The notes: generated by a model from the sequence alone, not told the origin. A DNA stretch of 64,000 bases from Bacteroidales bacterium (GCA_017651645.1 JAGCCO010000022.1:1-64000); one strand, 5' to 3'. Positions 43,345 through 52,698 are shown, counted from the stretch's first letter. Numbers and translations: made by a program.

Positions 43345-44607
43345 ATGTTTGACTTCGACGGATTCAACGAGATTTGGCAGACCATCACGCGCAACAAGAC
43401 CCGCAGCTTGCTGACAGCCTTTGGCGTGTTTTGGGGCATCTTCCTGCTCGTCGTCCTGTCCTCCACGGGCAACGGCTTTGAGAACGGCCTGATGAAACAG
43501 GTGGAAGGCGTGACGCCCAACACGGGGTTCTTCTTCGTCAATCAAACCAGCGAACCCTATAAAGGCTATCAAAAAGGTCGCGCTTGGACGATGCAACTGG
43601 CTGATATTGAGGCTATCAAAGAGACTTTTCCTTGCATTACGGCCATCTCGCCTGAGGCCAGCCTTTGGTCGAGTGAGGATAAAAACGTGATCTACAGCAG
43701 CCGTAGCGGCAGTTTCTCAGTGAAAGGCGTGATGCCCGAATACAACGATATACAGCGGTCAAAGATCTTGAAAGGCCGTTACATCAACGACACCGACATC
43801 GCTGCCAATCGCAAGGTGTGTCTGCTGGGTAAGAAAGTGTATGAGACCATGTTTGAAAAAGGCGAAGACCCGCTTGGCAAGATGGTGAAAGTCAACGGGA
43901 TATATTTCCAAGTGGTGGGTGTAATCCGTTCTTATACCGAAAACGTCAATATCAACGGAACCATCGACGAGTCAGTCATCTTGCCTTTCACCACCATGCA
44001 ACAGGTGTATGCCTTGGGTGATAAGATCTATTTCTTTGCGATGGTTGCCGATGATAACATACCGATTTCAGACATCGAAGAGGATATCAAGCAATTCATC
44101 AAACAACGGCATGACATCGCGCCTACCGACAACGATGCTTTCAACTCCTTCAACCTCTCGGAGATTTTCAAGGCCTTCAAGGGCTTGTTCTTTGGTATTC
44201 ACATCCTCATTTGGATTGTTGGTTTGGGAACGTTGATGTCGGGAATCATCGGCGTGAGCAACATCATGCTGGTGACCGTGAAGGAGCGTACCCGTGAAAT
44301 CGGCGTAAGGCGTGCCCTCGGTGCCAAACCGAAGAACATCATCAGTCAGGTGCTTTCAGAGAGTCTGTTACTCACCACTTTGGCGGGTCTCGTCGGACTT
44401 TGCATCGGCGTGGGCATCATGGCAATAGTGGCCATGATTACCTCCAACATGCCTAGCGACGACGCCATGTTCCAAGACCCGAACATAGGTTTCGGTGCAG
44501 CCGTGGCAGCCACCGTCATCGTCATCATTTCGGGACTTCTGGCTGGCGTGCTGCCCGCTTGGAGAGCCATTCAGATTAAAGCCATTGACGCGATTAGAGA
44601 AGAATAA
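43345..44607 (+). CDS. ABC transporter permease, MacB/FtsX type 2
   Basis: 420-residue second permease, similar in layout to the first: N-terminal span (about 22-46), periplasmic domain, then FtsX spans with VKERTREIGVRRALGAK. The C-terminal part contains an extra periplasmic loop (about 368-385). I preferred the ATG at 43345 over the GTG at 43339 because the six-base extension adds nothing conserved. It starts 12 bases after the first permease. Confidence 0.9.
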   Translation: MFDFDGFNEIWQTITRNKTRSLLTAFGVFWGIFLLVVLSSTGNGFENGLMKQVEGVTPNTGFFFVNQTSEPYKGYQKGRAWTMQLADIEAIKETFPCITAISPEASLWSSEDKNVIYSSRSGSFSVKGVMPEYNDIQRSKILKGRYINDTDIAANRKVCLLGKKVYETMFEKGEDPLGKMVKVNGIYFQVVGVIRSYTENVNINGTIDESVILPFTTMQQVYALGDKIYFFAMVADDNIPISDIEEDIKQFIKQRHDIAPTDNDAFNSFNLSEIFKAFKGLFFGIHILIWIVGLGTLMSGIIGVSNIMLVTVKERTREIGVRRALGAKPKNIISQVLSESLLLTTLAGLVGLCIGVGIMAIVAMITSNMPSDDAMFQDPNIGFGAAVAATVIVIISGLLAGVLPAWRAIQIKAIDAIREE

Positions 44608-44625
44608 CAATAAAACACAAATATC

Positions 44626-45723
44626 ATGAAGAAATTCTTTAAAATTCTGTTTTTCATCTTGTTAGGAATAGGAGTCATTTGGACTTTCGTCTATCTCTAC
44701 AAGAAATCGAGGCCGAAGGAGGTCGTTTATGTAATTGAGACGGCCAAAATCGACACCATCCAGAAATCGACGGTGGTGACGGGACAAATCGACCCGCGCG
44801 ACGAGGTGGCCATGAAGCCGCAAGTGTCGGGCATTATCTCAGAAATCCTGAAAGAGCCTGGCCAACAGGTGCAGCAAGGCGAAGTCATCGCCGTGGTGAA
44901 GGTCATCCCCGACGTGAGCAACCTCGTCGCTGCAGAGTCGCAGGTGCGCGTGGCCAAGATGAACTTGGACAACGTGGAAAAAACCTACCAACGCCAGCAA
45001 AACCTGAAGGCTAAAGGCTTGATTTCCACCGAGGAATTCGAGAAGTCGCAACTCGAATACCAGCAGGCTAAGGAAAGCTACAGCAACGCGCAAGACCAGC
45101 TGAACATCATCAAGGAGGGCATCTCGAAAAACGCGACGGGCTACAGCAACACGAAAATCAAGGCCACCATCTCGGGCATGATCCTCGACATCCCCGTTAA
45201 GGTCGGTAACTCCGTCATTAACTCCAACACCTTCAACGACGGCACCACCATCGCGACTATCGCCAACATGAAGGACATGATTTTCAAGGGCAAACTCGAC
45301 GAGACCGAAGTGGGTAAAATCCATGAAGGTATGCCCATGACCTTGACCATTGGTGCCATGAACGACCGTAAGTTTGATGCTGTGCTGGAATACATCGCGC
45401 CTAAAGGCACACAGGAAAGCGGTGCCGTCTTCTTCGAGATGAAAGCCCGAGCTATCATGCCCGATGATGTCTTTGTGCGCGCCGGCTACTCCGCCAATGC
45501 CGAAATCATCCTTGACAAGGAAGAAGGTGTGGTGACCGTGCCTGAAAGCTGCATCAGCTATGAAGACGGTGAGGCCTTTGTGTATCGCTGCATCAAGGAA
45601 GATATGCCGCAAGAGTTTGAGAAACAAGCCGTTAAAGTCGGCCTTTCCGACGGTGTCAACATCGTCATCAAGGAAGGGCTGAATGTCGGTGAAAAAATCC
45701 GTGGAAACGAAAAAGCCGAATGA
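44626..45723 (+). CDS. Periplasmic adaptor (HlyD/MacA family)
   Basis: 365-residue membrane-fusion protein. An N-terminal anchor (about 4-24) precedes the lipoyl half-motif (VAMKPQVSGIISEILKEPGQQVQQGEVIAVV), a coiled-coil hairpin (about 108-165, QVRVAKMNLDNVEKTYQRQQNLKAKG to IIKEG) and the returning lipoyl strand (KIKATISGMILDIPVKVGNSV). A beta-barrel and membrane-proximal domain complete it. It should bridge the MacB-type permeases and the TolC-like channel encoded next. The stop overlaps the next start by 4 bases (ATGA). Confidence 0.92.
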   Translation: MKKFFKILFFILLGIGVIWTFVYLYKKSRPKEVVYVIETAKIDTIQKSTVVTGQIDPRDEVAMKPQVSGIISEILKEPGQQVQQGEVIAVVKVIPDVSNLVAAESQVRVAKMNLDNVEKTYQRQQNLKAKGLISTEEFEKSQLEYQQAKESYSNAQDQLNIIKEGISKNATGYSNTKIKATISGMILDIPVKVGNSVINSNTFNDGTTIATIANMKDMIFKGKLDETEVGKIHEGMPMTLTIGAMNDRKFDAVLEYIAPKGTQESGAVFFEMKARAIMPDDVFVRAGYSANAEIILDKEEGVVTVPESCISYEDGEAFVYRCIKEDMPQEFEKQAVKVGLSDGVNIVIKEGLNVGEKIRGNEKAE

Positions 45724-47042
45724 CCATGAAACGTACATTTTTGATCATGCTGTTTGTTGCAAGCGTTTTTGCTGTCCAAGCACAAAAAGTCTGGACGCTT
45801 GACGAATGCATCAACTATGCCTTGGAACACAACCTCGACATCCATAAAACCCAATTGGCACGACAGCAGGCTGAATATCAACTGAAAACCAGTCAAAACG
45901 CTTGGCTTCCTACCTTGAGTGCCAATGCGGGCGAATACCTTGGCTTCGGACAATCGCCTTCGTATACAGGTGTTTACGTGTCCGACAATTCTTCCTCGGC
46001 GTCTTTCGGTGCCAATGTGTCCTTGCCATTGTTTCAGGGATTGAACCTTTACAACACCACCAAAGCCGATGCCTTGAACCTGCAAGCAACGGAGATGGAT
46101 CAGGAAGCGGCCATGCTCAACCTCAAACTCAACGTGATGGCCTTTTACATGCAGGTGCTTTACGGCAAGGAACAGGTTGAAATCGCCCGCAGGCAAGTGG
46201 AACTCTCTGCCGAACAACTGGAGAAAACACAACAGTTGTATGAAAGTGGTCGCGTGGCCGAAGCCGATGTTTACGAAAGTCAAGCTCAACTCGCCTCCGA
46301 CCAAGCTACCCTCACCCAAGCTGAGACCGATTTGGAACTGAGTACGCTCACCTTAACACAAGTTCTTGAAATCGAATATGATGAAAACTTTGAAGTGAGT
46401 GAACCTGATGCCTTCTTTGCAGTTCAGGAGCAGGAAATCGGCACGCCGCAAGCTACTATCGCTACTTCTTTGCTGAATCAACCTTCGATGGAAGCCGCCC
46501 GTCTGCGCCTGCAAAAGAGTCATTACGACCTGAAAGCCACCAAATCGGCGTGGTATCCTTCGTTGGATTTCTTTGCGGGCTATTCCAATGGCCTTTACCA
46601 CTATTTCACCGATAACTATCCCAATACGCCCTTCGACGAACAATTGAAACGCAACGGTAGGGCGCAACTCGGATTCTCGCTTAATATCCCGATTTTCAAC
46701 GGAATGAAGACCAAATACCGCGTGAAAATGACCGAATTGTCCATCGCCGACCAACAACTTGACCTTGAGAACACGGAGAAAGCCTTGCGCAAGGACATCC
46801 AGCAAGCCTACGGCAACGCCAAAGCCGCACAGCAAAAGATGGCCGCCATGGAGAATAGCTTGGAAGCTTCGCGTGTCGCCTACGACTATGCCAAAGCTGG
46901 CTATGACATGGGCAAAAAGACCCTTTTGGAACTGAACGAGAGCAAAATCCGCTTCCACAAAGCCGAATCCGACCTGCTGCAGGCGCGTTATGAGTACTTG
47001 TACCGCTGCAAAATCATAGAGTATTACAGGTGTGAGAAATAA
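45720..47042 (+). CDS. TolC-family outer-membrane efflux protein
   Basis: 440-residue outer-membrane channel (438 if the ATG at 45726 is used). A signal peptide (about 1-22, AVQAQ) is followed by two repeats of the outer-membrane efflux fold. Helices are rich in Ala, Gln and Glu (LNLKLNVMAFYMQVLYGKEQVEIARRQVELSAEQLEKTQQLYESGRV) and alternate with beta-segments (SASFGANVSLPLFQGL; GRAQLGFSLNIPIFNGM). It is the exit duct of the MacAB-type system and the last gene of that operon. Confidence 0.92.
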   Translation: MTMKRTFLIMLFVASVFAVQAQKVWTLDECINYALEHNLDIHKTQLARQQAEYQLKTSQNAWLPTLSANAGEYLGFGQSPSYTGVYVSDNSSSASFGANVSLPLFQGLNLYNTTKADALNLQATEMDQEAAMLNLKLNVMAFYMQVLYGKEQVEIARRQVELSAEQLEKTQQLYESGRVAEADVYESQAQLASDQATLTQAETDLELSTLTLTQVLEIEYDENFEVSEPDAFFAVQEQEIGTPQATIATSLLNQPSMEAARLRLQKSHYDLKATKSAWYPSLDFFAGYSNGLYHYFTDNYPNTPFDEQLKRNGRAQLGFSLNIPIFNGMKTKYRVKMTELSIADQQLDLENTEKALRKDIQQAYGNAKAAQQKMAAMENSLEASRVAYDYAKAGYDMGKKTLLELNESKIRFHKAESDLLQARYEYLYRCKIIEYYRCEK

Positions 47043-47135
47043 TTTAAAAAAATCAATTTAATCAGCAATAATTCAGTTTCACTATCGTTCTTTAAACAAT
47101 TAAACAGAAGTTTTTCACTTTATAATCATTCAGCT

Positions 47136-49604
47136 ATGAATAAACGTGTTTTTATCCTTTTTGCACTCATTGGGTGTTTTGTGATGCCGACATTGGCACA
47201 AAACAAGGTGACAGGTACCATCGTCGAAGAAGCCAACGGCAAGGCCATTCCCTTTGTCAATGTGGGGCTGTTCCGTCAGGCCGACAGTGTTTTTGTTAGT
47301 GGTGCTGCCTCTGACGATAAAGGTCATTTCGAGTTGTTAGCCCCTAACGGCGACTATCGCCTGGCTGTCTCGGCTATCGGTTTCCAGACTTTTGAACAGA
47401 TGCTTACCGTAAAAGGCAATCAAGACTTAGGCAAGCTGCAACTCAAGGAAGGCTCCACTAAACTTGATGAGGTAGTCATCACGGAGAAGCGCCCGTTGTT
47501 TGCCGTGGAGGGGGAGAAGACCATGTACAATGTGGCCGAAGACAACAGCATACAGACGGGTACACTTTCGGATGCCTTGCAAAACGCTCCTGGCGTGAGC
47601 GTCGATGTGGAGGGCAACATCACCTTGCGCGGCACTTCGAGTGTGGAGGTGTGGATCAACGACAAACCTTCGCACATGACCTCTGAGAATCTCAAGACCT
47701 ACATCCAGACGTTGCCTGCCAACAGCATCGACCATGTAGAAGTCATCACCAACCCTTCGGCGCGTTATGGCTCAAAGGCTGACGGCATCATCAACATTGT
47801 GACCAATGCCAAGGTGCAGAAGAACGAATTCGTCAGCTTTGGCGTGAATGTTTCAACCCATCCATATATTGACCCTTGGGTGTCCTACGTTTGGTCGAAC
47901 GAAAAGTTGACGGTCAATGCCTACCTCAATGGCAGTTATTCCAAATGGAGAGGTGATTCTTTCTCGGATCAGTCGCTGTTCGACGCGAGCGGTGCCCTTG
48001 CCAATCACGAGACTGATAGCATGTATTTCAATAACAAAATGTATGGTGCAGGTGGTTTCTTCAGCCTCGACTATGAGATTGATACAGCCAATAGCCTTAA
48101 TGTTTGGTTTAGTGGTTGGCCTAATTGGGGTGGCAGTACCAACAACACCTCATTCTTTAGGGAGGAGTTTTTGCCCAATGTTTTGACCACCGACATGACA
48201 GAAAGCAATGATTCCAGAAACAGTCAATATTTCGCCGATTATGGCCTGTATTACCAGCACAAATTCAACAACAAGGGACACAATCTCTCCGTCAGCGTCA
48301 ATGGGATGAGTTTCGGAGGAAGTGACGGCGGTGAGGTGGATCGGGTGTTTACCTTGCCCATTGACTACACACGTGTGTTGCGTCAGAACAGTTATTACCA
48401 TTCCACAGGTGTTGAGGGCGAGATTGTCTATAATCTTCCTTATTCTGAGAATGGTGAAATATCATTGGGTTACACCTTTGGCTACGACCCTGAGCATCAG
48501 AGCCTTGTTACCGACTCTGTAATCAATCCTTATTTGGATAAAGAGTCATGGGAGTGGGACAACGATGCCTTCCGTACCTATGATGCCAAATTCACTAACA
48601 TGAACAATGAGGCTTTTATCACCTTGCAGCACAAGTTTGGTGGCTTCACGGTGAAGCCGGGCATTCGCTTCGTCAGCGAGCGGGTCAAAGGCGAGTATTA
48701 TACGTCTTTCCCCGGCGACACCACCGATTATGACTTCAGCAAGCCTTTCTTCAGTCTACGGCCTTCACTCCACTTATCTTATCGCACCAAGTCGATGCAC
48801 AACTTCAGCTTGAGCTATACGCGCCGCATTGCCGCTCCTGGCGCAGAGCAGTTAAGCCGTTTCCCCATGTATCACATGGACAGCTACAGCAGTGGCAACC
48901 CTGATTTGGATCGAGTCTTCACCAACTCCATTGAGGCAGGTTGGACCAAGTATTGGGACAAATTCGGTTCCATCGGGCTGTCGGCCTATTATCGCGGTAA
49001 GACCAATGAGGTCAATCGGATACAGATTTCGCAATACCATTGGTTATATGGACGCGTGGTGCCTTACAGCTATCCCGTCAATGTGGGCAAGAGCCACAAT
49101 GCTGGTTTCGAGTACAATATGATGTATCGTCCGAACGGCTTCTTCAACCTGCGTTTCTATGCCAATCTGTATGATTCCTTCATCAAGACGGAGTATGAGG
49201 GACATGAATATGAAAGCGACATGTGGTCTTATAGCTTCCGCCTCAACATGTGGGCCAAGCTGTGGAACAAACTGGAATTGACGGCTTCGAGCTACTACAG
49301 TTCACCAACGCAAACCTTGTTTAGCGAGCGTCATGGCTATTTTGGCGTTAATGCGGGTCTGCGAGCCGATTTCTTCGACCGTAAGCTGTCGGTTTTCGTC
49401 AACGCCAACGACATCTTTAACACCAACCGCTTTGGACAGTCGAGTAACAGCCCGTATGTGCAGTCGAATTCCTCCTACAAATACAATAGCCGTAGTGTTG
49501 CGGTCGGCGTGACCTTCCGCTTCGGTAAAATGGAGCTGGAACAGAGGGCCCGTCAAGGCGGCGAAGGCGCACAAGGTGCTCCGCAGGGCATGGGTGGGAT
49601 GTAA
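47136..49604 (+). CDS. Outer-membrane receptor, OMP_b-brl_3 type
   Basis: 822-residue outer-membrane protein. A signal peptide (about 1-22, TLAQ) precedes a carboxypeptidase-regulatory-like domain (about 23-105, VTGTIVEEANGKAIPFVNVGLFR). A plug-like domain (about 110-225, LSDALQNAPGVSVDVEGNITLRG, NPSARYGSKADGIINIV) and an outer-membrane barrel follow. The extreme C-terminus (GGEGAQGAPQGMGGM) is a flexible Gly/Gln tail after the last strand, as in some members of this class. It lies 93 bases after the efflux operon and has no clear partner gene. Ligand unknown. Confidence 0.85.
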   Translation: MNKRVFILFALIGCFVMPTLAQNKVTGTIVEEANGKAIPFVNVGLFRQADSVFVSGAASDDKGHFELLAPNGDYRLAVSAIGFQTFEQMLTVKGNQDLGKLQLKEGSTKLDEVVITEKRPLFAVEGEKTMYNVAEDNSIQTGTLSDALQNAPGVSVDVEGNITLRGTSSVEVWINDKPSHMTSENLKTYIQTLPANSIDHVEVITNPSARYGSKADGIINIVTNAKVQKNEFVSFGVNVSTHPYIDPWVSYVWSNEKLTVNAYLNGSYSKWRGDSFSDQSLFDASGALANHETDSMYFNNKMYGAGGFFSLDYEIDTANSLNVWFSGWPNWGGSTNNTSFFREEFLPNVLTTDMTESNDSRNSQYFADYGLYYQHKFNNKGHNLSVSVNGMSFGGSDGGEVDRVFTLPIDYTRVLRQNSYYHSTGVEGEIVYNLPYSENGEISLGYTFGYDPEHQSLVTDSVINPYLDKESWEWDNDAFRTYDAKFTNMNNEAFITLQHKFGGFTVKPGIRFVSERVKGEYYTSFPGDTTDYDFSKPFFSLRPSLHLSYRTKSMHNFSLSYTRRIAAPGAEQLSRFPMYHMDSYSSGNPDLDRVFTNSIEAGWTKYWDKFGSIGLSAYYRGKTNEVNRIQISQYHWLYGRVVPYSYPVNVGKSHNAGFEYNMMYRPNGFFNLRFYANLYDSFIKTEYEGHEYESDMWSYSFRLNMWAKLWNKLELTASSYYSSPTQTLFSERHGYFGVNAGLRADFFDRKLSVFVNANDIFNTNRFGQSSNSPYVQSNSSYKYNSRSVAVGVTFRFGKMELEQRARQGGEGAQGAPQGMGGM

Positions 49605-49625
49605 AACTAACACATAATTCACCAT

Positions 49626-49654
49626 AGAGACGCGAGTTTTTCGCGTCTCTTTTT
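49626..49654 (+). terminator. Rho-independent terminator after the receptor
   Basis: A perfect 10-pair stem, AGAGACGCGA (49626-49635) with TCGCGTCTCT (49641-49650), has a GTTTT loop and a T tract. Its GACGCG core echoes one repeat family in this window. Confidence 0.9.
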
Positions 49655-49667
49655 GTTTTATTTTGAC

Positions 49668-49730
49668 GTTTTCGCCACAAAAAAGCCCGAATTTCGCCAC
49701 AAATGGCCGAATTTCGCCACAAAAGCCCCG
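49668..49730. repeat. Tandem 20-mer array, TTTCGCCACAAA type
   Basis: Three direct copies share TTTCGCCACAAA; the last two are exact 20-base periods (49691-49710, 49711-49730), the first is 23 bases. They sit between the receptor terminator and the fabH promoter, so they could be regulator-binding sites. Confidence 0.65.
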
Positions 49731-49768
49731 TTTTGGACACATTTTCCACACGGTATGGTACGATGCTG

Positions 49769-49776
49769 TACTTTTG
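49769..49776 (+). promoter_or_regulatory. Putative -7 box for the fab cluster
   Basis: TACTTTTG (TAnnTTTG) lies 50 bases before the fabH ATG, downstream of the tandem 20-mers. Confidence 0.5.
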
Positions 49777-49826
49777 CAGCGTTTTAATCAAAACCGAAAA
49801 CGAGTTTTATTTTAATCTGAAATGAA

Positions 49827-50780
49827 ATGAAAATTATTGGAACAGGAAGCGCAGTGCCCAGCCTAACGGTGACCAACGACGACTTGGCCACTTTCTTGGA
49901 CACTAACGATGCTTGGATCACAACAAGAACGGGTATTCAGGCTCGTCACTTATTATCTACCGAAGATTTGTATGATTTGGCTGTCGATGCTGCCAACAAG
50001 GCCATCACCGCCTCGGGCTTGCGTCCCGACCAGATAGATTTCCTCTTGGTCTCGAACGTGGCCAATCGCCATATCACCCCAGGGCTAAGTTGCATTATTC
50101 AGAAACGCATAGGCGTTACCTGTGCAGGTCTGGATATCAATGTGGCCTGTGCCGGATTTGTCAATGCGCTGATGATTGCCGATAGCATGATCAAGGCGGG
50201 TCACGCCAAGAATATACTAATAGTGTGTGCTGAGGAGCCCACCAAATACTGTAACTGGAACGAGAGAGATTGCAGCGTGTTGTTTGGTGATGGTGCCGGT
50301 GCTGTGGTGCTTACTGAAGGCAATGCCTTTAAAGACGTGAAGCTCACCATGATTAGCGATCGCGACGTGCTTTATTATGAGCGCGGTATGGAAACCACGC
50401 CTTTCGAGCAACATTATGTGAAGGGTCAACCTTTGGTGATGAAAGGAAAAGAACTGTTCAAAACCGCCGTCACCGAATCTGCCAAAGACATCCAAAATGT
50501 GTTGGACTACAATCATTTGACCAGTGACGACATTGATTGGTTCCTGCTGCATCAGGCCAACAAGCGCATCATCGAAGGCATCCGCCACATCATTGGAGGC
50601 CCCGAAGAGAAATACCCGACCGTCATCGAGAAATACGGCAACACCTCTTCGGCCAGCATCCCGATTATGTTGGACGAAATGCTGAGAGCCGACAAGATTA
50701 AAGCAGGCGATAAGATTATTATGAGTGCCTTCGGCGCTGGGTTTGTTTCTGCCGCTTGTTTGTGGGAGTGGGAAGTTTAA
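49827..50780 (+). CDS. fabH: 3-oxoacyl-ACP synthase III
   Basis: 317-residue condensing enzyme of the FabH type, which starts a fatty-acid or polyketide chain from an acyl-CoA and malonyl-ACP. The thiolase-fold triad is complete: Cys108 in NVACAGF, His242 in LLHQANKR and Asn272 in YGNTSSASIP. It is the first gene of a five-gene set. The stop is followed at once by a GAATGAT-type hairpin. Whether it is the housekeeping or a dedicated starter enzyme is not clear from sequence. Confidence 0.9.
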   Translation: MKIIGTGSAVPSLTVTNDDLATFLDTNDAWITTRTGIQARHLLSTEDLYDLAVDAANKAITASGLRPDQIDFLLVSNVANRHITPGLSCIIQKRIGVTCAGLDINVACAGFVNALMIADSMIKAGHAKNILIVCAEEPTKYCNWNERDCSVLFGDGAGAVVLTEGNAFKDVKLTMISDRDVLYYERGMETTPFEQHYVKGQPLVMKGKELFKTAVTESAKDIQNVLDYNHLTSDDIDWFLLHQANKRIIEGIRHIIGGPEEKYPTVIEKYGNTSSASIPIMLDEMLRADKIKAGDKIIMSAFGAGFVSAACLWEWEV

Positions 50781-50781
50781 T

Positions 50782-50860
50782 GGAATGATGAATGATGAAT
50801 GCGGAATGATGAATGATGGTTTTGCCCCATTCAGCATTCAGCATTCCGAATTCAGCATTA
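50782..50860. repeat. Heptamer hairpin, GAATGAT/ATTCAGC family
   Basis: Left-arm words GAATGAT, GAATGAT, GAATGCG, GAATGAT face right-arm words ATTCAGC, ATTCAGC, ATTCCGA, ATTCAGC. About 26 of 29 aligned positions pair. It begins two bases after the fabH stop and lies in an operon, 38 bases before fabF. Confidence 0.8.
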
Positions 50861-50898
50861 AAAAACTGTTTACCGAGAAGAAAAAGCTACAACAATAT

Positions 50899-52146
50899 AT
50901 GAAAACTGATATTAGAAGAGTAGTAATCACCGGCATGGGCGCCATTTCGCCGATTGGCAACGACCTGCCGACCATTTGGGATAACCTGATGAAGGGCTAT
51001 TGTGGCATTGACTTCATCAAAGCTTTTGATACCACCGATCTTCCCGTGAAGATTGCCGCAGAACTGAAAGATTTCGACCCTGAGGCTTGTGGCGTCGACA
51101 AGGCTTTTGTTAAGCGAAATGATCGTTTTGCGGTTTATACTTTGGCCGCTGCCTATCAAGCCATGAAAGACAATGAAGACATGCAGATGGATCCCAGTCG
51201 TTTGGGTGTGTATGTCGGTTCTGGCATCGGTGGCTTCGACACCATCATGCGTGGCGTCAAGACATTCTTTGATGAAGGCGCACGTTGGGTTTCACCCCTG
51301 ATGATTCCAACCATGATTGGCAACCAGGCTTCGGGCAGCGTGGCTATCCGCTACAATGCTCAAGGTCCTTGTGTGCCCATTGTGACGGCTTGCGCTACGG
51401 GTACCCACAGCATTGGTGAGGCTTATCGCGCCATCAAGCATGGTTATGCTGACGCCATCATTGCAGGTGGCTCCGAGGCGGGCATCAATCCCGTCTCTAT
51501 CGGAGGCTTCGCCAACTGCAAGGCATTGACGAAGGCTGAAGATCCGAAGTATGCTTCCCTGCCGTTCAATAAGAACCGTGCAGGTTTCGTCATTGCTGAA
51601 GGTTCGGGTATCGTTCTGCTTGAGGAATATGAACACGCAAAGCAACGTGGTGCAAAGATCTATGCCGAGCTTTGCGGCTATGGCAACTCTTGCGACGCCT
51701 ACCACAGCACGGCTCCGCGTCCCGATGGCACTACTCAAAGTCTAGCCATCAAACAGGCCCTGGAAGAGGCCCAATTCAAGGCCGGAGAAAACATCTACAT
51801 CAACGCGCACGGCACGGGTACCCCGATGAACGACAGCGGCGAGACCAAGGCCATCAAGATTGCGATGGGCGAAGAGGAAGCCCGCAAGGCCCACATCAGC
51901 TCCACGAAGTCGGAGATGGGTCATGCCCTCGGTGCTGCTGGTGCTATCGAACTTGTTATCAGTGTGATGGCTCTGAACAACGGTGTCGTTCCTCCGACCA
52001 TTAATTTGGATGAGCCCGACCCCGAATGTGACCTCGACTACACACCCAACAAACCCCTCAAGGTGGATTTGGACATCGCTATTTCTAACTCCTTGGGCTT
52101 TGGCGGACATAATGCTTGCCTCGCAATTCGAAAAATTGGCTATTAG
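50899..52146 (+). CDS. fabF: 3-oxoacyl-ACP synthase II (FabF-like)
   Basis: 415-residue elongating condensing enzyme. The Cys-His-His triad is intact: Cys165 in TACATGTHS, His304 in NAHGTGTP, His342 in KSEMGHALG. I chose the ATG at 50899 because the longer frame upstream only reads the hairpin. The last codons (ending IGY) and the TAG stop lie in the next hairpin, so repeat sequence sets the C-terminus. It should extend acyl chains on the ACP encoded downstream. Confidence 0.92.
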   Translation: MKTDIRRVVITGMGAISPIGNDLPTIWDNLMKGYCGIDFIKAFDTTDLPVKIAAELKDFDPEACGVDKAFVKRNDRFAVYTLAAAYQAMKDNEDMQMDPSRLGVYVGSGIGGFDTIMRGVKTFFDEGARWVSPLMIPTMIGNQASGSVAIRYNAQGPCVPIVTACATGTHSIGEAYRAIKHGYADAIIAGGSEAGINPVSIGGFANCKALTKAEDPKYASLPFNKNRAGFVIAEGSGIVLLEEYEHAKQRGAKIYAELCGYGNSCDAYHSTAPRPDGTTQSLAIKQALEEAQFKAGENIYINAHGTGTPMNDSGETKAIKIAMGEEEARKAHISSTKSEMGHALGAAGAIELVISVMALNNGVVPPTINLDEPDPECDLDYTPNKPLKVDLDIAISNSLGFGGHNACLAIRKIGY

Positions 52147-52220
52147 CTATTGGCCATTAGCTGTTAGCTTTTGCAACAGCAAAGCTAGCTAATAGCTAAC
52201 AGCTAAAAGCTAATAGCCAA
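52136..52220. repeat. Heptamer hairpin, GCTAATA family, overlapping the fabF stop
   Basis: The left arm starts TTGGCTATTAGCT and the reverse complement of the right arm starts with the same 13 bases. Both arms are built of seven-base TTAGC words. It is the second copy of the word family at 14879-14955. It contains the TAG stop of fabF. Confidence 0.8.
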
Positions 52221-52261
52221 ACAATTCAACGATTAAGCAATCAACGATTAAACAACATACA

Positions 52262-52690
52262 ATGAACAGAGACGAAATCAAACAGTATCTCCCGCACCGC
52301 GAGCCTATGCTTTTGGTTGACGAGATGAATCTCGATGAAAACCATGTGTGCCATTCCAAGTACCATGTGACGGGCGAGGAGTTCTTCCTGCAAGGCCATT
52401 TCCCTGGCGAACCCGTCGTGCCGGGCGTCATCCTTTGCGAAATCATGGCCCAGTCGTGCGCCCTGTTGATGAAGGACGACCTCATCGGCAAACTGACCTT
52501 CTACACTGGCATCGACAAAGTGCGTTTCAAGAACAGCGTTAAACCTGGCGACACCGTCGAGGTGGAAGCCACATTGACCTATCACATGCGCAATATCTAC
52601 ATCTGCTCCGCTACGCTCAGCGTTGGTGGCAAAATGTGCGTCAAGGGTGAGCTCTCCTTTGCCCTGCTGCCTGATACGAGAAACAAATAA
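52262..52690 (+). CDS. fabZ: 3-hydroxyacyl-ACP dehydratase
   Basis: 142-residue hot-dog-fold dehydratase. It shows the catalytic His46 in QGHFPGEPVVPG and Glu60 in LCEIMAQ. The protein would remove water from 3-hydroxyacyl-ACP. It is a stand-alone FabZ, whereas Bacteroidetes usually carry a fused LpxC-FabZ for core metabolism, so it may be a second copy. It follows the hairpin and lies 8 bases before acpP. Confidence 0.9.
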   Translation: MNRDEIKQYLPHREPMLLVDEMNLDENHVCHSKYHVTGEEFFLQGHFPGEPVVPGVILCEIMAQSCALLMKDDLIGKLTFYTGIDKVRFKNSVKPGDTVEVEATLTYHMRNIYICSATLSVGGKMCVKGELSFALLPDTRNK

Positions 52691-52698
52691 CTATCGCC

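Noticed and set aside
49668..49730. CRISPR-like array
   Set aside because: Only three short, near-contiguous copies with no real spacers and no cas genes nearby.
50725..50898. N-terminal extension of FabF by 58 residues
   Set aside because: The extension reads the fabH 3' end and the GAATGAT hairpin; the family starts near the ATG at 50899.
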